Shown here: one piece after another, positions 18,442-27,489 of the stretch
How positions within the stretch are numbered: position 1 is the stretch's first letter
Layout: each line of letters starts with the position of its first letter
Source: CAVVYA01 sp963752345
Lineage (GTDB): Bacteria > Pseudomonadota > Alphaproteobacteria > SMXQ01
Reading direction: 5' to 3'
Length of the DNA: 64,000 nt
Assembly (NCBI GenBank): GCA_963752345.1
Contig: CAVVYA010000016.1
Coordinates: 1 to 64,000 of the forward strand
Notes under the pieces: model-generated
What the model saw: the letters and a program-made list of their open reading frames with translations, nothing else
Databases searched by the model: none
What the model was told of the DNA's origin: nothing
Position numbers and translations under genes: made by a program

Positions 18442-18572
18442 GCAGGACTGGCGCCGAGCGGCCGCGCGACGCGGGGCACGGCCTGTCCGGAAGAATACCG
18501 CCGCGCACCACCGAATAGGCTCGGCGAGCGTCCCGTATATGACTGTCGCGACCGGGCCGCCCGACCGCTGAC

Positions 18573-19742
18573 CTAAACAGGCACCATCTCCGCCACATGC
18601 CCGCGCGGGTACACGGTGTGGAGACTCTGCTCCAGCTTCGTGTCGATGATGCGCTCGTCGCGGATGACGCCGACGGGGTCTTCGCCGCGCTGCACCTTCT
18701 CGATGTTCTCGAACATCATCCGGCGCAGCATGACGACGCCTTTGTCCGATGCGCCCAGGTGCTCCAGGGTGCGGTCGGAGACGGGGCCCTGGGTTTCCCA
18801 CATCACCACGTCCTGCGACAGCGGCCAGCCGTGCTGGGGGAAGTTCTGGAATTTGGCGGCGGGGTGGATCGCGTCGGGCGGGTCCTTGAAGGGCGCCAGG
18901 TATTCCACCGCGGGCTCGTCGTGGCACTCGGTGCCGTCGCCCCTGTTCCAGTCGAAGCGCAGCACCCAATGCATGGTGTGCTCGTCGTCGATCGGCGTGC
19001 GCAGCCACATCGAGGCGCGGGTGCGCAGCCAGAGCGGGAAGACCAGCGGATGCTCGTCCTTGGTGCCGCCCTTGTAGGTGCGCTTCTTCATGATGCCGTA
19101 GTCGGTCAGGTAGTAGTCGCTGCTCTCGATGTCGTCGATGAAGCCGCGCGTCGAGTTCTTCGGCTTGTCCTTGGCGCCGGGCGGCACCTGGTGGAGCAGT
19201 TGCAGGTGGGTCGAATCGACGCCGTTCTCGGCGGCGGCGAACCAATTGCAGTCGAGCTGCGGGTAGACCATGATCTTATGGCGCCCGTCGCGGCGCATGA
19301 AGATGTCGTATTTCGGCAGCACGGGCGCCGGCGCGGGGCCCATATAGGCCCAGTAGAAGCCGATGAACTTCTGCACCGGATAGGCCGTCGTGGTGACAGT
19401 CTTGGTCAGGCCGTCGGTCTTCTCCGCCGGCGTCTCGAGCACTTTGCCGGCGCAGTCCATCAGCCAGCCGTGGTAGGCGCAGGAGATGCCGCGCTCTTCG
19501 ACGCGGCCGTAGAGCAGGGAGGCGCCGCGGTGCGGGCAGCGGTCGGCGATCAGCCCGGCGCGGCCGCGCTTGTCGAGGAACAGCACGAGATTTTCGCCCA
19601 TCACGCGCACGAACTTGGTCGGCTGCTCGGGCGTGAGTTCCCGGGCGACCGCGATCGGGTGCCAGTAGCGGCGCAGCAATTCGCCGCCCGGCGTGCCTTT
19701 GCCGACGCGCGTCAGCATCTCGTTTTCCGCAACGCTCAACAT
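18573..19742 (-). CDS. Rieske-type aromatic ring oxygenase, large subunit
   Basis: A 389-residue Rieske non-heme iron oxygenase. The Rieske 2Fe-2S ligands are Cys69 and His71 (CPHRG) and Cys88 and His91 (CAYHGW). The catalytic domain has AAENGVDSTHLQLLH, the Asp/His/His iron site of the phthalate/vanillate O-demethylase group. Such enzymes hydroxylate or demethylate aromatic acids with electrons from a reductase, which is not seen in the window. It is the likeliest first oxidative step of an aromatic pathway here. It lies 25 bases downstream of the iron-type binding-protein gene that starts at 20925, possibly co-transcribed. Confidence 0.92.
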   Translation of the reverse strand: MLSVAENEMLTRVGKGTPGGELLRRYWHPIAVARELTPEQPTKFVRVMGENLVLFLDKRGRAGLIADRCPHRGASLLYGRVEERGISCAYHGWLMDCAGKVLETPAEKTDGLTKTVTTTAYPVQKFIGFYWAYMGPAPAPVLPKYDIFMRRDGRHKIMVYPQLDCNWFAAAENGVDSTHLQLLHQVPPGAKDKPKNSTRGFIDDIESSDYYLTDYGIMKKRTYKGGTKDEHPLVFPLWLRTRASMWLRTPIDDEHTMHWVLRFDWNRGDGTECHDEPAVEYLAPFKDPPDAIHPAAKFQNFPQHGWPLSQDVVMWETQGPVSDRTLEHLGASDKGVVMLRRMMFENIEKVQRGEDPVGVIRDERIIDTKLEQSLHTVYPRGHVAEMVPV

Positions 19743-19767
19743 CTACGAATCCTCCCACTACGCTTCG

Positions 19768-20925
19768 TTAGCGATCCAGCAGTTTCTTCACCAGGACGCG
19801 GACGTCCTGCTTCGTCGTCGTGGCGAACGTCCAGCCCGACGTATCCAGATATTCCGTGCCCGGGCGCGGGATGACGTCGGCCGGCAGGAAGCTCGCCTCG
19901 TCGATGTCGTTGCGGGTCGGCGCGGTCAGGGTCGCGCGCGACCAGATCTCGCTGCCTTCCTTCGAGGCCATCCAATTGGCGAAGAGCTTGGCGGCGGCCG
20001 GGTGCGGCGCGCGGTCGAACAGGGCGATCAGGCCGAACGCGGCGCCTGCCGAGCGCTTCATGCCGGACAGGCCGTCCAGCGCCATGACCGGCATGCCTTC
20101 CTGGCGCGCCGACTCGACCTCGTCGTTGCCCGCGTTCAGCGAGATCGGATAGACGCCGCGCAGCAGCCAATCGGTGATCTGCCGCTTGTCGCGGCTGATC
20201 GCGGGCTTCTGGTCGACATAGATCTGCTTGACGAAGGTTTCGCCGAGCGACACGTACAATTCCGCCGCGCGCACGCTGCCGCTGCCGTTCACGGTCGGGT
20301 CCTCGACCGAAATCCTGCCCCGCCATTTGGCAGCGAGCAGATCTTCCGCCGAACGCAGGTCGCCCGGTTTGACGTGGTCGGTGTTGATGTAAACCATGGC
20401 CGACACGGAATTGCTTAGCCGCAGCACATATTGCTGGTCCGGGTCGGAGAACCACAGCGAACCCTTCTTCCATTTCGATTCGTCGACGACCTCGGGCATG
20501 ATCAGCGCGGGCCGCAGGGGCACCAGCATCTTCTCCTGATAATAGGTCACCGCCATCGACTCGATCCCGCTGATGGCCGCGTCCACCGTGTATTGGCCGG
20601 CCGCGCGCTCGGTGCGCAGCTTGGCGACCGGTTCGCTGCCGCGGCCGCCGAGATACTCCACGGTGATGCCGTAGCGCGCCTTGAAGGCGGCCGGCAGCAT
20701 CTTGCGCACCTGGGAATCGGGCGGGCCGAGCACGACGACGCGGCCCTCGCGCTGGGCCGCGGCGACCAGATTGTCCCACGCCGATTTGTCCTGGACCGAT
20801 TTAGCCTGGGCCGATTTGTCCGGGACCGATTTAACCGGGGCCGCCCTGTCCTGCGCCGCGCCCGGCGCCGCGCCGAGGGCCAGCACGGCGGTCATGACCG
20901 ACAGCACGGCAAACAGCTTTCCCAT
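19768..20925 (-). CDS. extracellular solute-binding protein, Fe3+-ABC type (copy 1)
   Basis: A 385-residue periplasmic binding protein of family 1 (iron(III)/spermidine type). The start at 20925 follows GGAGGGGG; the signal peptide is MGKLFAVLSVMTAVLALG and ends near GAAQD. A short low-complexity linker follows, with three imperfect repeats of a KSxxDKSA unit. The binding domain has AAAQREGRVVVLGPP, YGITVEYLGGRGSE, IYVDQKPAISRDKRQ, KLFANWMASKEGSEIW and TAPTRNDID. The gene at 20997-22113 is a tandem paralogue. Members bind ferric iron or organic ligands; neither permease nor ATPase is present. It precedes the Rieske gene. Confidence 0.87.
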   Translation of the reverse strand: MGKLFAVLSVMTAVLALGAAPGAAQDRAAPVKSVPDKSAQAKSVQDKSAWDNLVAAAQREGRVVVLGPPDSQVRKMLPAAFKARYGITVEYLGGRGSEPVAKLRTERAAGQYTVDAAISGIESMAVTYYQEKMLVPLRPALIMPEVVDESKWKKGSLWFSDPDQQYVLRLSNSVSAMVYINTDHVKPGDLRSAEDLLAAKWRGRISVEDPTVNGSGSVRAAELYVSLGETFVKQIYVDQKPAISRDKRQITDWLLRGVYPISLNAGNDEVESARQEGMPVMALDGLSGMKRSAGAAFGLIALFDRAPHPAAAKLFANWMASKEGSEIWSRATLTAPTRNDIDEASFLPADVIPRPGTEYLDTSGWTFATTTKQDVRVLVKKLLDR

Positions 20926-20996
20926 CGCCCCCTCCATCCTTCGCGTCATTGCACGCCGACGACTGAACGCCCCGGACCACTGAACGCGCCGACGCC

Positions 20997-22113
20997 TTAA
21001 CGCCCCAGCAGGTCCTTCATCCAGAGGCGGACCTTCTCCTTGGTCGTCACGGTGAACTCCCACTCGTAGGAGTCGAAATATTTCACGCCGGGTTTGGGAA
21101 TGACGTCGGGCGACAGATAGCTTTCATCGACGTCGTTGCGCGTCGGCGAGGTCAGGGTGGCGCGCGACCAGATGTCGAGCCCCTCGCGCGAGGCGAGCCA
21201 GTTGACGAACAGCTTGCCGGCGTTCGGGCGCTGCGAGTTCTCGAACAGCACGACCATGCCGGATTCGGCCGACAGCGATCCCGGCAGATCGGGCCATTCA
21301 TTGCCCATTTCCTTGACCGGGATGCCTTCCTTGGCGAGCGACTTCGAGCTGGTCGCGGTCGACGTCGAAGGCGATCGGATGGGAGCCGCGGATCAGCCAG
21401 TCGGTCATCTGCCTCGTGTCGCGCGAGATCGTCGGCTTCTGGCCGACGTAGAGCTTGCGGACGAAATCCTCGCCGAGCAGGACATAGAACTGCGCGGCCT
21501 GGTTGGCCGAGCTGCCTGTCGTGGTGGGATCGCCCATGGAGATCTTGCCGTGGAACTTCGGGTCGAGCAGGTCGCGCGCGGTCTTCAGCTCGCCCGGCTT
21601 GACGCGGGCGGTGTTGATGTAGATCGGCGCCTGCACGGAGCTGCTCAGCCGCAGCACGTAGGTCTGCTCGGGATCGGCGAACCACAGCTCGCCCTTCTTC
21701 CATTTCGAGCCATCCGCCACCTCGGGCATCAGCAGGAACGGCCGCATCGGCTCGAGCATCTTCTCGCGGTGGAAGACCGTCGCAATGGACTGGATGCCGC
21801 CGATATTGACGTCGACCGAGGATTTCTGGCCGGCGTCGCGCTCGGCCCGCAGGCGCGCGAGATGCTCGTTGGTGCGCCCGCCGAGATATTCCACGGTGAT
21901 GCCGTAGCGCTGCTTGAAGACGGCGGGAAGCTGCTTGCGCAGATCGGCATGGGGCGGCCCCTTGACCACCACCGTGCCTTCCTGCTGGGCCGCTGCGACG
22001 AGCTTGTCGAAGGCCGCCTTGTTCTCGGCCGCCTTGTCCTGCGCGGCGGCCGGCGCCGCGCCCAGGGCCACGACGGCCGCCATGATCGATACCAATGCCA
22101 ACAGCCGTCCCAT
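20997..22113 (-). CDS. extracellular solute-binding protein, Fe3+-ABC type (copy 2), frameshifted
   Basis: A paralogue of the downstream gene, about 371 residues. The start at 22113 gives signal peptide MGRLLALVSIMAAVVALGA and mature start AAAQD. It shares EGTVVVKGPP, YGITVEYLGGRTNE, KWKKGELWFADPEQ, KPTISRDTRQMTDWL, LFVNWLASREGLDIW and TSPTRNDVDES with copy 1. An extra G at about 21342 splits it; removing it gives SLAKEGIPVKEMGNEW, in line with the paralogue. It lacks the repeated linker of copy 1. The tandem pair probably arose by duplication and may bind related ligands. Confidence 0.85.
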
Positions 22114-22268
22114 TACCGCCTCCACCAATTGGATTATGTCCCCGCTGGTCAATCGCGGGTTAATTTTGCCTGAGGGCCTTGGCGCAAGCTTGCCCCCGGC
22201 CTCGCAAATGGTCAATACGGGCGTCCGCGCCCTGATGGTCGAGAGAGATAAACCAGTGCTGTCCCTTG

Positions 22269-23054
22269 CTAAGAGCCAAGCAAACCCGTGATCATGCCTA
22301 GTCCGATCATCAGCATGAGCGCGGCGACCGAGACCCGCACGACCGTTATCGTCGCTCGTTTGAGATATTTGGCTCCCAGCCACGCCCCGGCGAAGGCGCA
22401 AAGCGTGCCGACAGCAATCAGGGCGCCGTCATGTCCAGCCAAGTCGAGGGTCTCCGGATCGAGGGTCGCCACATAGGTCGGCAATCGCGAGAGATCGACG
22501 AGAACCGCCACCATGACGCCGGTGGCGATGAAGCTTTTTGCATCCAGGCCGCATTTGAGCAGGACCATCGACCGGAGAGCGCCTTGCTGGCCCGTCATCC
22601 CGCCCATGAAGCCCGATATGGCGCCGCCGAGCGGCAGCAGTTGCGGGGGGAGCGCCAGTCTTTGAAACCATGGCATCGCTTCCAGGAACGAAAATCCGAT
22701 CATGGCGGCCCCGATGACGACACCCGCGAAGGTCGGCGCCAAGTCATGACCGTAGAGTGTCCAGCGGAAGGCCGGAGCATCGCTCAATGCGCTCAGAGCC
22801 AGGGCGCCCAGGGCGGCGGCGGGGATTGCGCCGATGGCGAACCGGGCGACGACGGCCCAATTCGCGGCACGAAATACCAGGGCACCCTTGAACAGGTTGT
22901 TCAGCAGATGAACCGCTCCGGTCGCCGCGACGGCGGCGGGCGGGGAGAAGAACAGGGCGAAGGCAGCCAGCAGGACCGTGCCGAGCCCGAAGCCGGAGAA
23001 GAACGTCAAACCCGAGGCGACAAACGCCACCATGCCGATGACAACAAAATCCAA
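22269..23054 (-). CDS. TauE/SafE-family membrane transporter
   Basis: An integral membrane protein of about 261 residues with some eight hydrophobic segments and the family glycine pattern (FFSGFGLGTVLL near the N-terminus and a GGAISGFMGGMTGQQG repeat in the middle). TauE/SafE proteins export sulfite, sulfoacetate or related organic anions. I propose the TTG at 23054 (after GAGGG) as start, giving a direct first membrane helix; the longer frame to 23150 adds a charged, non-family segment. It is the only clear transporter channel in region 1 apart from the MFS protein, so it might move an acid or sulfonated aromatic, but that is inference. Confidence 0.82.
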   Translation of the reverse strand: MDFVVIGMVAFVASGLTFFSGFGLGTVLLAAFALFFSPPAAVAATGAVHLLNNLFKGALVFRAANWAVVARFAIGAIPAAALGALALSALSDAPAFRWTLYGHDLAPTFAGVVIGAAMIGFSFLEAMPWFQRLALPPQLLPLGGAISGFMGGMTGQQGALRSMVLLKCGLDAKSFIATGVMVAVLVDLSRLPTYVATLDPETLDLAGHDGALIAVGTLCAFAGAWLGAKYLKRATITVVRVSVAALMLMIGLGMITGLLGS

Positions 23055-23214
23055 CGATCCCTCGCCCCTCTCGGTGCGGCCAGCCGACGGCGGCTGCCGC
23101 AGCGCGGGGAGCGTAGACGAATACCGCGAAATAGTCCCGCTGGTCGGCACACTCAGCGGCTCTCGCCAGGCACTGGACGGGGTCCGCTCGCGGTGCTAGG
23201 AATCGCTTAGCGAA

Positions 23215-23250
23215 ATCCGAAAAACGACTTCAAAAATCAAAAACATCGCC
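23215..23250. promoter_or_regulatory. TTCAAAAATCAAAAA element upstream of TctC
   Basis: The 15-base sequence TTCAAAAATCAAAAA at 23229-23243 occurs again, unchanged, at 27388-27402 ahead of the second HDO-like gene. In GC-rich DNA this is unlikely by chance and suggests a shared operator. The IclR regulator encoded at 26402 is a candidate binder. Confidence 0.45.
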
Positions 23251-23318
23251 GGGTTCGCCGTCCCGCCGCGTCTGCGCGCGGATGGCGGCCGGGAATGCGC
23301 ACAGCAGAGGAGGGCGGC

Positions 23319-24383
23319 ATGGTTGGTTCGAAAATCCGTGTGCTGGCGGTCGCCGGCGTGGTCGCCGCGGCGTCGATCGTCACGGCCGGCGCGGCCCAGG
23401 CCGTCGACTTCAAGGGCAAGTCGATCTCCATGGTGATCGGCTCGGAGCCGGGCGGCGGGACCGACAATTCCGGCCGCCTGTTCGCGCCCTTCCTCGAGAA
23501 ATACCTGCCGGGCAACCCGACCGTCGTGGTGCGCAACATGCCGGGTGCCCAGGGCATCACGGCGCTGGTCTATGCGGTGCACCAGACCAAGCCGGACGGG
23601 CTCACCGTCATCACCGCATCGAGCCAGCAGGCCAATCCGCTGACCTACAGGCGCGCCCAGGGAGCCGGCTACGATCCGACGACCTTCCGCTACGTCGGCG
23701 GGGTCGGGCGCGGCGGCACTGTGGTGCTGATCAACAAGGACGCCGAGAAGCGGCTCTACGAGAAGGGCGACAAGCCGGTGTTCCTCGGCGCGGTCGACGG
23801 CATCCGCTCGGGCGAGCAGGTGGCGATCTGGGGCGCCGAATATCTCGGCTGGAACCTCAAGTGGATCATCGGCTATCGCGGCACCAGCGCCTCCACGCTG
23901 GCGCTCGAGACCGGCGAGATCGACATGTTCACCACCGGCACGCTGACCCAGATCAAGCGGCTGGTCGAAAGCGGCAAGTTCAAGATTCTCAACCAGACCG
24001 GCGTGATGGTCGACGGCAAATGGACGGGCCGTCCCGAGTTCGGCGACGCGCCGTTCTTCCAGGTCGTGATGGACGGCAAGATCAGCGATCCGGTCGCCCA
24101 GCAGGCCTATCGCCATTGGGAAAGCGTCAATGCGCTCGACAAGTGGACGGCGCTGATCGGCGGCACGCCGGACGATATCGTCAATGCCTATCGCGACGCC
24201 TTCGCCAAGATGTACCAGGATCCGCAGTTCATCGAGCGCGGCACGAAGGTGAGCGACGATCTCACGCCGATGAGCTACCAGACCGTCGAGAATCTGGTGA
24301 ACCAGCTCGTGGCGAACACCACGGAAGAAGCCGAGCAATACATCAAGGGCGTGCTGCGCAAGCACGGCATGCGCGTCGAGTAG
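23319..24383 (+). CDS. TctC-type (Bug) periplasmic binding protein, GGGTDNSGR subtype
   Basis: A 354-residue secreted TctC receptor. The ATG at 23319 follows GAGGAGGGCGGC; the signal peptide (VLAVAGVVAAASIVTAG) ends near AAQAV. Subgroup motifs are SEPGGGTDNSGRL, VVRNMPGAQG, GGVGRGGTV, LGWNLKWIIGYRGTS, NALDKWTALIGGTPDD and DDLTPMSY. The closest relative in the window is the protein at 5577-6626. The TTCAAAAATCAAAAA element lies about 80 bases upstream, which suggests regulation with the HDO-like gene. It is followed by UbiD copy 2. Confidence 0.93.
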   Translation: MVGSKIRVLAVAGVVAAASIVTAGAAQAVDFKGKSISMVIGSEPGGGTDNSGRLFAPFLEKYLPGNPTVVVRNMPGAQGITALVYAVHQTKPDGLTVITASSQQANPLTYRRAQGAGYDPTTFRYVGGVGRGGTVVLINKDAEKRLYEKGDKPVFLGAVDGIRSGEQVAIWGAEYLGWNLKWIIGYRGTSASTLALETGEIDMFTTGTLTQIKRLVESGKFKILNQTGVMVDGKWTGRPEFGDAPFFQVVMDGKISDPVAQQAYRHWESVNALDKWTALIGGTPDDIVNAYRDAFAKMYQDPQFIERGTKVSDDLTPMSYQTVENLVNQLVANTTEEAEQYIKGVLRKHGMRVE

Positions 24384-24407
24384 AGCCGGTGCGGCGCCCG
24401 CTTCGTC

Positions 24408-24530
24408 CTAACCCTCCCGCCTTGCGGGGGAGGGTGCGAACGCAGTGAGCGGGTGGGGGGCGGTTGTGGTCGCGGTGATGTCGTTCCCCCTCACCCCGGC
24501 CCTCTCCCGCGAGGGGGAGAGGGAGTTGGA
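24408..24530. repeat. palindromic intergenic repeats (REP-like)
   Basis: Two imperfect palindromes of the type common between alphaproteobacterial genes: CCCTCCCGCCTTGCGGGGG with its matching arm near 24410-24433, and CCCTCTCCCGCGAGGGGGAG near 24500-24525. They may fold into strong hairpins and could terminate the TctC transcript, but they lack a clear T-run. Confidence 0.6.
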
Positions 24531-24660
24531 TGGTATGGGCGTGTTCCCCGCGTTGACACGATTGCGTCTGTAACTGAGAGTTGAGGCGTCTTTTCAATCA
24601 ATAACCGGCGGGCCCGGCGTCAGCGGCCCGCTTTTCATCAGAAACCTGCAGGAGAAGTCG

Positions 24661-26263
24661 ATGGCCCAGTTTTGGCCGACGTTGAGTGATTATGTTCAAG
24701 GGCTGGAACGGGCCGGCAAGCTGATCCGCGTCACCAATCCGATCAACAAGGATACCGAGCTGCATCCGCTCGTGCGCTTGCAATTTCGCGGGTTGCCGGA
24801 GACGGCGCGCAAGGCCTTCCTGTTCGAGAACGTGGTCGACAGCAAGGGCCGCAAATACGACATCCCGGTGCTGATCGGCGCCATGGCCGGCTCGACCGAC
24901 ATCTATTGCCTCGGCATGAACTGCGCGGTCGACGACATTTCCGAGAAGTGGCGCGCCGCGATGGCCAAGCCGCTCGCGCCCAAGATGGTCGCCAAGGGCG
25001 CCTGCCAGGAGGTGGTGATCCAGGGCCCCGAGCTCGACGCGCGAAGGCGGCGGCCTCGGCCGGCTGCCGATCCCGATCTCGACGCCCGGCTTCGACAACG
25101 CGCCCTACACCACGGCGTCGCACTGGGTGAGCAAGGACCCCAACAGCGGCGTGCACAATCTCGGCAACTACCGCGGCCAGGTGAAGGCGGAGAACCGCAT
25201 CGGCGCGCTGCCCGCCATGCTCGGCGTCGGCATGCGGCTGCATATCGACGAATGGCGCAAGAAGGGCGAAACGCGCATGCCGGCCGCCATCGTCATCGGC
25301 GCGCCGCCGCACGTGACCTACACCGCGGTCACCCGCATTCCGAACGAGATGCAGGAATACGACGTGGCGGGCGCGCTCGCCGGCCAGCCGATCGAGGTGG
25401 TCCGATGCCTGACCCAGGACCTCATGGTGCCGGCCGAGGCGGAGATCGTCATCGAGGGCACCGTGCCGACCACCGAGCTCGAGATGGAAGGCGCGTTCGG
25501 CGAATTCCCCGGCTACATGGCGGCGCGCGACTTCAGCTTCTTCATGGACGTCACCGCGATCACCATGCGCAGGAAGCCGATCTACCTGACCATCCTGAGC
25601 CAGATGCCGCCGTCGGAAAGCAGCAAGATGCGCCATATCGGACGCGCGGCCGCGTCGAAGAAGTTCCTGCACGACGCCGGCTTCACCAACGTCAGCGAGG
25701 TGCATTACCTGGAATGCACCGGCTCCAACGCCATGGTGGTGGTCAAGATCAAGAAGCGCGACTCCGACGACGCCAAGAAGGCGCTCAAGCTGCTGGCCGA
25801 GAAGTTCATCGGCAAGATCGTCGTCGCGGTCGACGAGGACATCGACATCCACGACCTGGAAAGCGTGATGTGGGCGATCGCCTACCGCTCGCAGCCCTAC
25901 CGCGACGCGCAGATCGTCGATGCGCCGCTGTTCGCGCTCGACCCGTCGGTGTCGCCGCCGGGCAGCATCCGCGGCCTGGTCGCCGGCGGCGATGCGCCGC
26001 GCTCCTCGGCGCTCACCATCGACGCCACGATGCCCTGGGCCTATCCGCCGCTCTCGCTGCCGAAGAAGGAATACATGGATCGGGCGCTCAAGATTTGGCA
26101 GGAGCTCCAGCTGCCCGCCCTCAACCTCAAGAATCCGTGGTGGGGTTATTCGCTCGGCGATTGGACCGAGGAAGAGGAGCAGGAGGCCGACCTGGCCGTG
26201 GAAGGCCGCCATTACGAGACCGGCGCCAAGCAGGCCGCGAAGCGCCGCAACTATCCGCTGTGA
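24661..26263 (+). CDS. UbiD-family prenyl-FMN decarboxylase (copy 2), frameshifted
   Basis: A UbiD-family protein of about 533 residues, nearer in length to classical UbiD than the other two. It starts at 24661 (ATG after AGGAGAAG). The N-terminal part has ELHPLVRLQFRGLP and MAGSTDIYCLGM. One extra C at about 25042 breaks the frame; without it the DNA reads EGGGLGRLPIPISTPGFDN and joins the second part. The catalytic motifs are intact: LGNYRGQ (Arg) and EGAFGEFPGYM (two Glu). The substrate differs probably from the other copies, since the sequence around the active site differs. It sits just upstream of the IclR gene, in the same direction. Confidence 0.88.
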
Positions 26264-26401
26264 TGGACGGTGCCCCGGCGGTGGCTGCCCTGCCGCCGCC
26301 GGGGCAGCCCGTCCCGACACGGATGATTGTCGCGGTCGGGAACAGCGGCTAGATTGCCGAGGAAGTCCTCTATAAGTCTGCAAATCTCCGGGAAGACGTC
26401 C

Positions 26402-27277
26402 ATGCCTCAAGGGCCCGCCACCGTTCGCCGCAAATCCTCGCTACCGGGGCGGCCCGGCACGCGCGACCCGGCGGACGCCGGCAACCGGACCATCGTCATC
26501 GGCGTGCGCCTGCTGCAGGCGGTATCGCGCATGAACGGGCCGGCGACGCTGACGGAAATCGCCCAGCGCACCGGCATGTCGATCAGCCGGGCCTATCGCT
26601 ACCTCACCAGCCTGACCCAGACCGGCCTGCTGACGCACGAGCTGGAGACCGGCAAATACGATCTCGGCCCGGCGGCCATCGAGCTCGGCATCGCCGCCAT
26701 GGCGCGCGTCGACATGATCCGCGTCGCCTCCGACGTGATGCGTCAGCTCACCGAGCAGGTGCACCTGGTTTCCATCCTGGTGGTGTGGGGCTCCAACGGC
26801 CCCACCGTCATCAAGTGGGAGCAGGGACGTCTCGATCTTTCCGTGCGCATCCGCGAAGGCCTCAACCTGCCGATGCCGATCACCGCGTCGGGCCGGCTGT
26901 TCATGACCTACCTGGATGCGAAAGAAGTGCAGCCGCTGCTCGAGCGCGACATCAAGCTGTGGAATGCGTCGGCGGCCGCCAAGAAGAAGCTCGACAAGAA
27001 AGCCATCGAGGCGATCCGCAAGGACGTGCTCAAGCATGGCCTGGCCTGCACCAGCGGCATGCGCACGCCGCAGACCGCGGCGATCGCCGGACCGATTTTC
27101 GATCCCGACGGCCGGCTGTCCATGACCATCTCGCTCGTCGGCGTCGTCGGCACCTTCGACACCAGCTTCGAGGGCGAGCCGGCACGCGCGCTCAAGGCCG
27201 CGACCCAGCGCCTGTCCCATATGGTCGGCGCGCGCCTTTCGCCCGACCTCGCCGTGGCGGGTGCGTCCGGCGGCTGA
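26402..27277 (+). CDS. IclR-family transcription regulator
   Basis: A 291-residue IclR-type regulator. The start at 26402 (MPQGPATVRRK) is followed by a winged HTH at residues 35-90 (TLTEIAQRTGMSISRAYRYL, then the wing GLLTHELETGKY). The effector-binding domain carries the family segments PMPITASGRLFMTYL and MRTPQTAAIAGPIF. IclR proteins usually control aromatic-acid catabolic genes next to them and sense a pathway acid. The AT-rich region between it and the HDO-like gene at 27490 probably holds its operators (TTCAAAAATCAAAAA at 27388). Confidence 0.92.
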   Translation: MPQGPATVRRKSSLPGRPGTRDPADAGNRTIVIGVRLLQAVSRMNGPATLTEIAQRTGMSISRAYRYLTSLTQTGLLTHELETGKYDLGPAAIELGIAAMARVDMIRVASDVMRQLTEQVHLVSILVVWGSNGPTVIKWEQGRLDLSVRIREGLNLPMPITASGRLFMTYLDAKEVQPLLERDIKLWNASAAAKKKLDKKAIEAIRKDVLKHGLACTSGMRTPQTAAIAGPIFDPDGRLSMTISLVGVVGTFDTSFEGEPARALKAATQRLSHMVGARLSPDLAVAGASGG

Positions 27278-27379
27278 CGGCAATCTGCAGGGATACGGCT
27301 CCGTTGTCGTTCCGCTTGCTTCGCAGTTCCATCGTGCTCGATTTGTGCGGCGATAACAGCGTGTTTTGCCCCTATGGCG

Positions 27380-27475
27380 TGGCCGTTTTCAAAAATCAAA
27401 AAATGCTTAGGTCTAAAAGCTTTCTTGCACATTTTGAAAAACACATCTAATTTTTGAAAATTGTTCGGGCGATTC
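27380..27475. promoter_or_regulatory. AT-rich promoter/operator region of HDO copy 2
   Basis: An AT-rich island with TTCAAAAATCAAAAA at 27388-27402, ATTTTGAAAAACACATC near 27430 and CTAATTTTTGAAAATTG near 27445. The last resembles AAATTTTGAAAATTA upstream of HDO copy 1 (about 7913). It probably contains the promoter and one or two operators of the HDO-like gene. Confidence 0.5.
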
Positions 27476-27489
27476 GTAGGAGGAAAGCA

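Noticed and set aside
24408..24530. Possible CRISPR or phage-like repeat
   Set aside because: There are only two palindromes of different sequence with no regular spacers; they fit ordinary intergenic palindromic repeats.
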